44,651 nt of DNA from Sphingobacteriaceae bacterium (GTDB taxonomy: Bacteria; Bacteroidota; Bacteroidia; Sphingobacteriales; Sphingobacteriaceae): positions 1 to 44,651 of the forward strand of contig CAHJXH010000007.1 in NCBI GenBank assembly GCA_903644075.1, given 5' to 3'. Below the pieces are notes generated by a model, which was not told the origin of the DNA, did no database searches, and saw only the letters and a program-made list of their open reading frames with translations. The translations under genes and the position numbers were made by a program. Of the stretch, positions 34,614 through 42,623 are shown in pieces; within the stretch, counting starts at the first letter, position 1; every line of letters begins with the position of its first letter.

Positions 34614-36662
34614 ATGACCGAGGACCGTATTAGAGATAACTCATTAAATGTGCTGAGCAGGAAAAAGATCATTTTGTTTAAAGTGATCAGTATTGTTGTG
34701 ATCCCTTTGTTCATATTGCTCTTTGCTGAATTATGTCTGCGTTTTTTTCATTACGGCGATAACCTCAACCTGTTTGTCGAATCCCCAAATGATGCCAGCT
34801 ATTGGATGATGAACCCCGATGCATCCAAAAGATATTTCACCAATCAAACTATTGCGACAACGGGTAATAAAGAGCTTTTCGCCAAAGTTAAGGCACCAAA
34901 TACTATCCGCATTTTTGTACTGGGCGAATCAACCACCATTGGTTATCCGTATTTTCATAATGGATCTTTCCATCGCTGGTTGCAGTATCGTTTAATGCAT
35001 ACCTATCCCAATAAAAATTTCGAGATCATTAACCTATCGCTTACTGCCGTTAACTCTTATACCGTTTTAGGTTTTGCACGTGAGGTGGTGAACTATCAAC
35101 CCGATGCCGTACTGATTTACTCCGGCCATAACGAGTTTTACGGAGCAATGGGCGTGGGCTCAACCCAGGCTATCAGCGGTAATCCGCATTTGGTGAATTT
35201 TATCTTGCGGTTAAGGGAGTTTAAACTGGTGCAGATGTTTTCGCATCTGTATCAATCTATGGAGAAACTTGCCACGAATGATTCTGGAACAGGAGAAAGC
35301 CGCATGCAACTGATGGTGGCCAATCAGGAAATTCCTTATCAATCTGATCTGTATAACCTGGGGATCGAGCAGTTTAAATATAATATGAATGAAACAGTTA
35401 AGCTTCTTAATGACCGTCACATCCCGGTATTACTTAGCAATTTGGTGAGTAATAAGAAAGACCTGAAGCCATTTATTGATATAAAGCCAAATAATTTGAA
35501 ATCTCCAAAGTTCGAAAGCAACTATAAGCTTGGACTAAAAACTTATCAGGATAAAGATTATCCTTCGGCTGCTAAGTATTTACAAATGGCTAATCAACAA
35601 TACAATGGCAGTGCGTTATCGTACTATTACCTGGGTAAAGTAGCTTATGCACAAAATAACTTCACCCTTGCAAAAGCTTGTTTCGATAAAGCCCAAAGCC
35701 TGGATGCTTTACGGTTCCGTGCACCCGAGGAATTAAATGTCGTTCTCACCAAACTTTGCAGTCAATATCCGTATGCCCATCTGGTAAATACTAAAGCAGC
35801 TTTTGAAGCACAGGCAGGCAATTACATTATTGGTGATGAATTGATGACGGACCATGTGCATCCTAATTTAAAGGGCTATGCAATTATGTCTGATGTGTTT
35901 TATCAGCAATTAAAAAAGGCTCATATTTTACCTGCCGGGGGTGATGAAATGAGTTTCGAACAACTAGCCAATCAAATGCCATTGACTAAAGTTGATTCAT
36001 TAGCAGGCGACTATCGCATAGCTAACCTCAAAACCAAATGGCCTTACATCGAGGCTACGAAGGATACGATTAGCGCTAAAAGTGTAGAACAGCAATTGGC
36101 TTATGCCACCGTATTTAATAACGAAAACTGGGCAACTACTACAGATAATTTATACAGCTATTATATCAGTCAGAATAATTTACAGGCCGCCAAAAAAGTG
36201 GTAGAAGGTGTAGTGCTCGAGTATCCTACCCGCGAGGAGGTTTATGAAAAACCTGCCATGCTTAATGCGCGCTTAAATGACTTTGAGGATGCTGCTTTTT
36301 ACTTTAAAAAGTCATTTGATATTACGCCGTCGTTCGATAAAGCCAGGTACATTTTTGTGCTCTATTTAGATTTGGATAAGCCAATGTTGGCTATGCCTTA
36401 TATTGATTACGCCATAGAACATAACCAGGCCTCATTTAATTTGAATGAAGTTAAGGCTCAAACGGAGCAAATTATCCAATTGCAAAAAGCTTTGAATGGC
36501 TCTTCGGATGTGAATAAGCTTAATCAAATTGCCGCCTGTTATATCAGGATGAATAACAAAATAGCAGCCTCGAAATACGTACAGAAAGTATTACAGATCG
36601 ATAAAAAGAATGCAGATGCATTAGCAATGCTTCCAAAAACTGAAATTAAAGTACCAAACTAA
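34614..36662 (+). CDS. Membrane-anchored SGNH hydrolase-like protein with TPRs (carbamoylation cassette)
   Basis: This is a 682-aa protein. One transmembrane helix near the N-terminus (IVVIPLFILLFAELCL, about 24-42) would place the rest outside the cytoplasm. The SGNH-like domain has VLGESTTIGYP (Ser106), YSGHNEFYG (block III variant) and DHVHPN (Asp413, His416). TPR-like helices are inserted around 300-370 and occur again at about 510-680 (NNFTLAKACFDKAQSL). The stop overlaps the start of the next gene by one base (TAATG), so it is tightly coupled to the SxtJ-like, DUF5989 and carbamoyltransferase genes. The most likely role is in modifying or transferring groups on an exported molecule. No TTAA triplet precedes it. 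The function is inferred from motifs and gene order only. Confidence 0.78.
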   Translation: MTEDRIRDNSLNVLSRKKIILFKVISIVVIPLFILLFAELCLRFFHYGDNLNLFVESPNDASYWMMNPDASKRYFTNQTIATTGNKELFAKVKAPNTIRIFVLGESTTIGYPYFHNGSFHRWLQYRLMHTYPNKNFEIINLSLTAVNSYTVLGFAREVVNYQPDAVLIYSGHNEFYGAMGVGSTQAISGNPHLVNFILRLREFKLVQMFSHLYQSMEKLATNDSGTGESRMQLMVANQEIPYQSDLYNLGIEQFKYNMNETVKLLNDRHIPVLLSNLVSNKKDLKPFIDIKPNNLKSPKFESNYKLGLKTYQDKDYPSAAKYLQMANQQYNGSALSYYYLGKVAYAQNNFTLAKACFDKAQSLDALRFRAPEELNVVLTKLCSQYPYAHLVNTKAAFEAQAGNYIIGDELMTDHVHPNLKGYAIMSDVFYQQLKKAHILPAGGDEMSFEQLANQMPLTKVDSLAGDYRIANLKTKWPYIEATKDTISAKSVEQQLAYATVFNNENWATTTDNLYSYYISQNNLQAAKKVVEGVVLEYPTREEVYEKPAMLNARLNDFEDAAFYFKKSFDITPSFDKARYIFVLYLDLDKPMLAMPYIDYAIEHNQASFNLNEVKAQTEQIIQLQKALNGSSDVNKLNQIAACYIRMNNKIAASKYVQKVLQIDKKNADALAMLPKTEIKVPN

Positions 36663-37039
36663 TGATAGCGATCAAGAAACAACAATGCATTGAATTTGGG
36701 CAGGTAGCTATACTGGTTGTACTGTTTTTTGCCTTGAAATATAAAACGGCAGTATGGGTTGATATTGCTTTTGGCTTAACATTGGTAACCGTACTAATAC
36801 CTTATTTGCTTTATCCTTTTGCTTTTGTATGGTTTGGTTTATCGAAAATATTAAGTGTGGTAGGGCCGGTTGTGCTGATGACCATTATATTTTTTGTGAT
36901 CGTGATGCCGGTCGGTTTATGCCGGAAATTAATGGGGACTGATAATTTGAAGCTGAAACAATTTAAAAAAACAACCGGTTCGGTAATGCATGTCCGGGAT
37001 CATGCATTTACTAAAGACGATCTTATTCATACCTTCTAA
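36662..37039 (+). CDS. SxtJ-like small membrane protein
   Basis: This 125-aa protein has two or three hydrophobic segments (about 13-30, 37-60, 62-85) and a polar C-terminus ending in TKDDLIHTF. Its size, topology and position between an SGNH protein and a DUF5989/carbamoyltransferase pair fit the SxtJ-like membrane family named from the saxitoxin clusters. It starts within the stop codon of the previous gene. The biochemical role is unknown; it may be a membrane partner of the carbamoyltransferase. Confidence 0.68.
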   Translation: MIAIKKQQCIEFGQVAILVVLFFALKYKTAVWVDIAFGLTLVTVLIPYLLYPFAFVWFGLSKILSVVGPVVLMTIIFFVIVMPVGLCRKLMGTDNLKLKQFKKTTGSVMHVRDHAFTKDDLIHTF

Positions 37040-37049
37040 GAAAAGCGAC

Positions 37050-37199
37050 ATGGAGTTTATTAAAGAACTATTCCTTTTTCTGAAAACACGCAAACGGTAC
37101 TGGCTTATTCCGCTTATTGTGGTTTTTGTTCTGTGTGCTGCGCTGATTGTATTGAGCAGCGTACCGGCATTAGCTCCTTTTATTTACACCATATTTTAG
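37050..37199 (+). CDS. DUF5989 family small membrane protein
   Basis: A 49-aa protein starts at the ATG at 37050, 10 nt after the previous stop. The order is a short amphipathic start (MEFIKELFLFLKTRKRYW), one transmembrane helix (LIPLIVVFVLCAALIVL) and the C-terminal signature SVPALAPFIYTIF, which fits DUF5989. Such proteins are usually found next to carbamoyltransferases, as here. The function is not known; a membrane adaptor is a guess. The small size makes it easy to miss in automated annotation. Confidence 0.8.
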   Translation: MEFIKELFLFLKTRKRYWLIPLIVVFVLCAALIVLSSVPALAPFIYTIF

Positions 37200-37204
37200 T
37201 TGCT

Positions 37205-38998
37205 ATGCCGTTGGTGATATTAGGTATTTCGGCATTTTATCACGACAGTGCAGCTGTACTGCTTATCGACGGCGAAATTATAGCCGCCGCCCAGGAGGAG
37301 CGCTTTACCCGCATTAAGCACGATGCCTCCTTTCCCGAAAACGCGGTTAACTATGTACTACACGAAGCCGGTTTAACCTATGCTGATATTACTACAGTAG
37401 CTTTTTACGATAAGCCATTGTTAAAATTCGAACGACTGCTCGAAACATATCACGCTTTTGCACCTAAAGGTTTGGTGAGTTTTGTTACGGCTATTCCTTT
37501 GTGGTTAAAAGATAAGCTTTTTATCAAAAGCACTTTAAAAAAGAAGTTTTCGGTCAATGGCAAATCGCCTGAATTGTTATTTCCAGAACATCATCTATCG
37601 CATGCGGCAAGTGCTTATTATCCATTACTATTTCAGGAAGCAGCAATACTCACGGTTGATGGGGTAGGTGAGTGGGCAACCACCACCATATGCCAAGGCA
37701 AAGGCAAGGAAATCAAAATACTGATGGAGCAACATTTCCCACATTCTGTTGGGTTATTGTATGCCGCTTTTACTTATTACCTCGGTTTTAAGATTAACGA
37801 AGGTGAGTATAAAGTGATGGGATTGGCGTCATACGGAGATCCGAAATCAACCGAAGTTTTAGCGTTTAAAGAGAAAATAAAATCGGAATTAGTCGACATC
37901 AGATCTGACGGCTCGATTTTACTGAACATGAAATATTTTGAGTTTGCCACCGAACTTAAAATGACCAATAATAAACGCTGGGCTGCCTTGTTTGGCGTAA
38001 AAAAACGAGAGCCGAACGAAGAACTAAACCAGCAACACATTAACCTTGCATTTGCCATACAACAGGTAACAGAAGAGATAATGCTAAGTCTTGCGCGTAC
38101 GGCAAAGCGCTTAACTAATTCAGATAACCTGGTAATGGCCGGTGGTGTAGCCTTGAACTGTGTGGCCAACAGTCGTATCCTAGATGAGGGTATTTTTAAA
38201 AACATTTGGATTCAGCCCGCTGCCGGTGATGCAGGAGGTGCTTTAGGAGCCGCCTATGCCGCTCATCATATTTATCATGATCAGGAGAAAATAAACTTCT
38301 CCGATTTAATGAAAGGTGCCTATCTCGGTCCGGAGTACGATGATAAAGCCATTCTAAAAGCACTTAAAAAGCACGGAGCATCATATCAGCATTATACTGA
38401 TTTTGCTGAACTCACCGCCGCTGTAAGCGAACTGATAGCAAATGGTAAGGTAATTGGCTGGTTTCAGGATAGGATGGAGTTTGGGCCACGTGCGTTAGGT
38501 AACCGTAGTATATTGGGCGATGCCAGAAGTCCATTGATCCAAAGTATCATCAACCGCAAAATAAAGTTCAGGGAAGATTTTCGGCCTTTTGCGCCTTGTG
38601 TTCTGGAAGAGGATGCGCATTTGTACTTCAAAATGAATACAGCTTCGCCCTACATGTTGTTTGTAAAACAAGTTAACGATGGGCTCTTAAAACCTCATCC
38701 ACCTAATTATTGGGAACTGGATATTTATAGCCGCCTGGCCTACTCGCGGTCTACCATACCCGCAGTAACGCATGTAGATTATTCGGCAAGGGTACAAACG
38801 GTCAGCAAAGTCACAAATCCTAAATTGTGGCAATTGCTTTCGGCTTTTAAAACCTTAACGGGAGATGGATTGCTTGTTAACACTTCTTTTAATATAAAAG
38901 ATGAACCCATAGTGTGCACGCCCGAAGATGCTTACCAGGACTTTCTCAAAACGGGTTTAGACGTACTGGTGATCGGAAATTATCTGTTGAAAAAGTAG
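37205..38998 (+). CDS. Carbamoyltransferase (NodU/TobZ/SxtI-type)
   Basis: This 597-aa cytoplasmic enzyme transfers a carbamoyl group from carbamoyl phosphate, via ATP, to a hydroxyl group. The start ATG at 37205 gives MPLVILGISAFYHDSAAVLL, the family's usual opening; a longer frame upstream overlaps the DUF5989 gene and is not needed. The Kae1-like domain shows AAAQEERFTRIKHD, EHHLSHAASAYYP (metal-binding His129/130/133 region), MAGGVALNCVANSR and GDAGGALGAA. The C-terminal part has FGPRALGNRSILGDAR and NIKDEPIVCTPEDA. The start lies 5 nt after the DUF5989 stop. With the SGNH and SxtJ-like proteins it forms a module that probably carbamoylates an exported glycan or lipid. Confidence 0.92.
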   Translation: MPLVILGISAFYHDSAAVLLIDGEIIAAAQEERFTRIKHDASFPENAVNYVLHEAGLTYADITTVAFYDKPLLKFERLLETYHAFAPKGLVSFVTAIPLWLKDKLFIKSTLKKKFSVNGKSPELLFPEHHLSHAASAYYPLLFQEAAILTVDGVGEWATTTICQGKGKEIKILMEQHFPHSVGLLYAAFTYYLGFKINEGEYKVMGLASYGDPKSTEVLAFKEKIKSELVDIRSDGSILLNMKYFEFATELKMTNNKRWAALFGVKKREPNEELNQQHINLAFAIQQVTEEIMLSLARTAKRLTNSDNLVMAGGVALNCVANSRILDEGIFKNIWIQPAAGDAGGALGAAYAAHHIYHDQEKINFSDLMKGAYLGPEYDDKAILKALKKHGASYQHYTDFAELTAAVSELIANGKVIGWFQDRMEFGPRALGNRSILGDARSPLIQSIINRKIKFREDFRPFAPCVLEEDAHLYFKMNTASPYMLFVKQVNDGLLKPHPPNYWELDIYSRLAYSRSTIPAVTHVDYSARVQTVSKVTNPKLWQLLSAFKTLTGDGLLVNTSFNIKDEPIVCTPEDAYQDFLKTGLDVLVIGNYLLKK

Positions 38999-39011
38999 CC
39001 AGTCTCCCCCA

Positions 39012-39055
39012 TTAAGGAAATATTAAAGTTTAATTATTGTAATCCGTTTATTTAG
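39012..39055 (+). promoter_or_regulatory. TTAA triplet operator and promoter, CE2 esterase gene
   Basis: TTAA at 39012 and 39023 and TTAT at 39034 are 11 bp apart. The box TTATTTAG at 39048-39055 fits TWNNTTNG, 10 nt after the third repeat. It makes the esterase a predicted member of the PUL regulon although four unrelated-looking genes lie between. Confidence 0.7.
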
Positions 39056-39075
39056 TGGAAAATTAAAGCTGTTGT

Positions 39076-40074
39076 ATGATCAACTCAATTTTAAAAACGC
39101 TGATTATTCTGTTCATATGTTGCTCTGCTAAGGCCATGGCAACGGTCCCCGGCTCATTACAAGACAAACACATCAAATACGTTGGCCGTTGGGATTTTAG
39201 CAATAAGTCAGAATATTTTAGTTACTGGGGTGGCGCCTACATCAAGGTAAACTTCGAAGGCACTTCAGCCAAATTAAAAACTGGTCACAAAACAAACTTC
39301 TTCGTTAAGATAGATAGCGGCCCATGGGTAAGTTTTCTCAATATAGGTGATACGGTTAACCTTACGCCTACACCCTTAAGCAATACATCGCACACGATCA
39401 CTGTTGCACAAGGGAAGGACTACGATTACGAGTTCAGTTTCAAAGGATTTATATTTGATGATAATGCCCGGACGAGTGACCCCTATTTATCAAAAACATT
39501 AGTAGAATACATTGGCGATTCTATCACCGCAGGCTACACCGATGCGCAAGTAAACGTATCAGATTATGGATGGATTGCCGCCGAAAAATTAGGCGTTGAA
39601 CATACCCAGATTGCTTTCTCCGGCATATGCCTGGTAGATGGCGTAAAAGGAGTGGGCATGGAAGTGCAGTATTTTAAATTAAAAGGTGCCAAAACCCCCA
39701 CACCGGAAGAATGGAATTTCAAGCAATATACGCCCAAGGTTATTGTAATTAATCTGGGCACGAATGATAATGCCAATAAAATACCGGATAGCCTTTTTAG
39801 AGCACGCTATATTAAATTCTTAAAGGATATAAGAAGTGTTCATCCATATACTGAAATTTTGGTGATGCGGACCTTTTTAGGCTTAAAAGAGGCATCTACT
39901 TTATCCGCAGTGAATGCACTTATTGGTGATGGTGATAATAAATTGCATTTTATTGATACTAAAGGCTGGATAACTGTCAATACGGACGATTATAACGATG
40001 GGGCACATCCAAGTATAAGCGGTCAATTAAAAGCAGGTAATAAGTTAAAAGATGTGCTAGTCCCGTATTTATAA
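39076..40074 (+). CDS. CE2-type carbohydrate esterase (jelly-roll plus SGNH)
   Basis: This is a 332-aa exported esterase (signal ending KAMAT). The N-terminal jelly-roll domain (about 30-135: YVGRWDFSN, YWGGAYIKVNFEGTS) precedes an SGNH domain with EYIGDSITAGY (Ser149), NLGTND and NDGAHPS (Asp308, His311). This order and the GDSITAGY block are typical of carbohydrate esterase family 2, whose members remove O-acetyl groups from xylan, mannan or glucomannan. The TTAA-triplet promoter links it to the glycosidases upstream. I see nothing truncated or missing. The acetylated sugar it acts on is not determined by the sequence. Confidence 0.86.
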   Translation: MINSILKTLIILFICCSAKAMATVPGSLQDKHIKYVGRWDFSNKSEYFSYWGGAYIKVNFEGTSAKLKTGHKTNFFVKIDSGPWVSFLNIGDTVNLTPTPLSNTSHTITVAQGKDYDYEFSFKGFIFDDNARTSDPYLSKTLVEYIGDSITAGYTDAQVNVSDYGWIAAEKLGVEHTQIAFSGICLVDGVKGVGMEVQYFKLKGAKTPTPEEWNFKQYTPKVIVINLGTNDNANKIPDSLFRARYIKFLKDIRSVHPYTEILVMRTFLGLKEASTLSAVNALIGDGDNKLHFIDTKGWITVNTDDYNDGAHPSISGQLKAGNKLKDVLVPYL

Positions 40075-40094
40075 ATTTATAGCAGCATTATATT

Positions 40095-40877
40095 TTACCG
40101 GTTAAACGCCTCTTTCGATACAAGAAATGCGCCTCCGGTAATGGCAATGTTCAGCATAAAGGCCGTCCATGTACCACCGGCTTGTAGGGTAAAAGCCAGC
40201 AGCGGTAAATAATACAGCAGGGTTAGTACAAGTAAAAAGCAACCCAAAAACACGCTTGTAAAAATTAGGTTCCACCAGGCTATAATACAGACGCAGGCCA
40301 CCACTATGATAGCGCCGACTATATCATCAATAATGTTAATGGCAGGTAAATTGGAAGGTACTTTTGCGGTAACAAAATCCATATGCAGGAAATGTTGACA
40401 GCCCAGGGCTAACAGGGCAAAGGCGAAAATTATTCGACCGGTATTATCTGCCTTTATGTTGCCGGTTAACATTAAGGCGGCTGCCATTAGCGAAACGTCT
40501 TGTATGGCGCGTGTCCAGCTGATATCCACGTGCGGTTTCATGATTAATGATGGGATATGGATCATCAGGATAAAAAGTCCCAGCATTGCAGCTAATAACC
40601 AGGCCGCCAGCCGTGTTTTAGTATTGATGATGAAGCTAATACCGGCAGCTATCATGGCCAGCGCGGTAAGGTATACCCAAAATATCTGTGCGGGCATATA
40701 AGGTGGTACTAACGTAGCTACAAAGCCTGCATAAATAAGATGCTCTATACCGAATACAATCCAGGAGATGGCAAACAGGTATTGGCCTAATTTAATTGTT
40801 GTTTCCTGCCAGTGGGTTGAGGTGTTATTTGTGCTCATGCGTAATGTATCCGGTTTGATGTGGAATGGTTGCATCAA
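40095..40877 (-). CDS. DoxX-like multi-pass membrane protein
   Basis: This is a 260-aa hydrophobic protein with about seven or eight predicted helices. The segment FGIEHLIYAGFVATLVPPYMP followed by a second helix resembles DoxX-like proteins, and a related segment (CQHFLHMDFVTAKVP) recurs in the second half, suggesting an internal duplication. Two start sites are possible: 40877 (adjacent Met codons) or the Met at residue 14 (40838, MSTNNTSTHW). It converges with the CE2 gene, with only 20 bp between stop codons. The role is unknown; there is no sign that it belongs to the glycan locus. Confidence 0.65.
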   Translation of the reverse strand: MMQPFHIKPDTLRMSTNNTSTHWQETTIKLGQYLFAISWIVFGIEHLIYAGFVATLVPPYMPAQIFWVYLTALAMIAAGISFIINTKTRLAAWLLAAMLGLFILMIHIPSLIMKPHVDISWTRAIQDVSLMAAALMLTGNIKADNTGRIIFAFALLALGCQHFLHMDFVTAKVPSNLPAINIIDDIVGAIIVVACVCIIAWWNLIFTSVFLGCFLLVLTLLYYLPLLAFTLQAGGTWTAFMLNIAITGGAFLVSKEAFNR

Positions 40878-41024
40878 ATTTATCGGGATACAGTTATGAG
40901 GCTTGTATTTTCTACAGAAGAACTTAATGAGCTGATATAAAGTTAAATAAATAGAATGTGTGCTGTTAGTGTGGAAGAGGTAGACGTTGGTGGGTATACA
41001 ACGGTAGTTTGTTCATCCAACTTT

Positions 41025-41188
41025 GTCATTCAGAGCGACAGCGAAGAATCTTCTGCAATTTATAGGTTGGGTTTCACATTGAGGTACTCGAAGTGTCGCG
41101 CGCAAAGGCCTTCCGCACCCTGCTTCGAGTGCATGACAGCCCCCGCTATGCAGGGCGAAGAAGATCCTTCGCCGTCGCTCTGAATGAC
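41025..41188. repeat. Composite inverted repeat (REP/MITE-like)
   Basis: The outer arms GTCATTCAGAGCGACAGCGA (41025-41044) and the complementary stretch ending CTCTGAATGAC at 41188 flank an inner pair of TCGAAG/CTTCGA arms around a GC-rich core. The GC content and palindromic form differ from the surrounding AT-rich gap. GTCATTC-AGAGCGA palindromes are a dispersed repeat type in Bacteroidota genomes, as I recall. It is probably non-autonomous and mobile. Confidence 0.7.
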
Positions 41189-41210
41189 AAGGGGGGACGG
41201 AAGCAGGACA

Positions 41211-41252
41211 TTAAACAAAAAATCCCGGTACACTTATCAGCGTACCGGGATT
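41211..41252 (-). terminator. Terminator of the YchF gene
   Basis: On the minus strand an 11-bp stem (AATCCCGGTAC with its complement) around a 10-nt loop ends in a T-rich run (complement of 41211-41220), about 50 nt after the stop codon at 41303. Confidence 0.85.
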
Positions 41253-41302
41253 AGATTTATTTTTGTCTCGATTTTTGACTCTCGATCCCTGGTTCTCTTA
41301 AT

Positions 41303-42400
41303 TTAAACGTTGAAACGGAAGTGCATAATGTCGCCATCCTGCACAATGTAGGTTTTACCTTCAACGCCCATTTTGCCGGCTTCTTTACAAGCAGCTTCAG
41401 AGCCGTATTTAACAAAGTCGTCGTATTTAATAACCTCTGCACGGATAAATCCTTTCTCAAAATCAGAGTGGATCACACCTGCTGCTTGTGGTGCTGTAAA
41501 GCCCTGGGTGATAGTCCAGGCGCGTACTTCCTGCACACCGGCGGTAAAGTAGGTGCTTAAGTTCAATAACTGATAGGCGGCTTTAATTAGTTTGGTTACC
41601 CCCGATTGCTCTAAACCCAAATCATCCAAAAACATCTGGCGTTCTTCGAAAGTTTCCATTTCTGCAATCTCAGATTCTATCTGTGCAGAGATAATCAGCA
41701 CACGTGCATTTTCATCCTTTACAGCTTCCCTAACTTTCTCTACGTAAGCGTTACCGGTATTAACCGATTTTTCTTCTACGTTACAAACATACATTACCGG
41801 TTTTGCGGTAAGCAACCAAAGGTCTTCAATAACATCCTGGTCTTCTACAGCAACAGGAGCAGTACGGGCAGATTTACCTTCGAGCAGGTGGTTTTTATAA
41901 ACGTTTAAAATTTCTTGTGCTCTTTTAGCATCCTTATCGCCAACCTTGGCCGATTTATCAACCTTTTGCAGTTTCTTTTCTACCGAATCCAGATCTTTCA
42001 ATTGCAGTTCGGTATCAATAATTTCTTTATCGCGGATAGGGTCAACAGAGCCATCTACGTGTATTACGTTATCGTCATCAAAGCAACGCAAAACATGAAT
42101 GATGGCGTTTGTGGCACGGATATTACCTAAAAACTGGTTACCCAAACCTTCGCCTTTGCTGGCACCTTTAACAAGGCCGGCAATGTCAACAATTTCGATA
42201 ACGTTAGGCACTATACGCTGCGGAGTTACCAGTTCGGCCAGTTTGGTAAGGCGCTCATCTGGTACGGTAATTACGCCCACGTTTGGTTCAATGGTACAAA
42301 ACGGAAAGTTTGCCGCCTGTGCCTTTGCATTTGATAAACAGTTAAAAAGTGTCGATTTGCCCACGTTTGGTAAACCGACTATACCACATTGTAAACCCAT
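41303..42400 (-). CDS. ychF: Redox-responsive ATPase/GTPase YchF (OBG-HflX-like)
   Basis: This is a 365-aa cytoplasmic P-loop NTPase of the Obg superfamily that associates with ribosomes. The G1 motif GLPNVGKST lies at residues 8-16, G3 is DIAG with GLVKGASKGEGLGN, and VCNVEE replaces the NKxD motif of GTPases, which is the feature giving YchF its ATP preference. The C-terminal TGS domain includes RAWTITQGFTAPQAAGVIH and ends in DIMHFRFNV. Length and order match the bacterial family exactly. It is a housekeeping gene with no link to the glycan locus. Confidence 0.97.
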   Translation of the reverse strand: MGLQCGIVGLPNVGKSTLFNCLSNAKAQAANFPFCTIEPNVGVITVPDERLTKLAELVTPQRIVPNVIEIVDIAGLVKGASKGEGLGNQFLGNIRATNAIIHVLRCFDDDNVIHVDGSVDPIRDKEIIDTELQLKDLDSVEKKLQKVDKSAKVGDKDAKRAQEILNVYKNHLLEGKSARTAPVAVEDQDVIEDLWLLTAKPVMYVCNVEEKSVNTGNAYVEKVREAVKDENARVLIISAQIESEIAEMETFEERQMFLDDLGLEQSGVTKLIKAAYQLLNLSTYFTAGVQEVRAWTITQGFTAPQAAGVIHSDFEKGFIRAEVIKYDDFVKYGSEAACKEAGKMGVEGKTYIVQDGDIMHFRFNV

Positions 42401-42623
42401 TTTTTTAGTTAAGTAAGTTGATTGGGTTGGAGTAAGTTAATTAAGTTGAGTATGTTAATGGGGTAAGCCCCAGTGAACAAATGAACCTAATGAACGAATG
42501 AACCAGCGCCCAAAAATCCCGCAAAGATAACATAAAATTCATCGTGATAATTTGAAAAAATAAACGACTTTTGCCACCGTTAGCAGTTTATTAAATACAC
42601 CAATGTAAAAAGGAGTTACCGGT

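Larger units (their letters stand above)
40878..41302. other. Intergenic region with palindromic repeat element
   Basis: This 425-bp gap between two leftward genes holds the repeat element at 41025-41188 and the terminator of the YchF gene at 41211-41252. A 75-codon frame across the repeat is not considered a gene because it is made mostly of the inverted-repeat arms. Confidence 0.65.

Noticed and set aside
37133-37204. Longer N-terminus of the carbamoyltransferase
   Set aside because: It would overlap the DUF5989 gene, and the family normally starts with the LGISAFYHDSAA block that follows the ATG at 37205.
37777-38205. Antisense frame within the carbamoyltransferase gene (142 codons)
   Set aside because: It lies fully inside a well-supported gene and has low-complexity composition.
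40956-41183. A 75-codon frame reading through the composite repeat
   Set aside because: Most of it is made of the inverted-repeat arms and it has no recognisable domain or ribosome binding site.
42421-42480. TTAA tetramers upstream of mgtE as another operator copy
   Set aside because: Their starts (42437, 42441, 42455) are not 11 bp apart and no suitable promoter box follows at the fixed distance.
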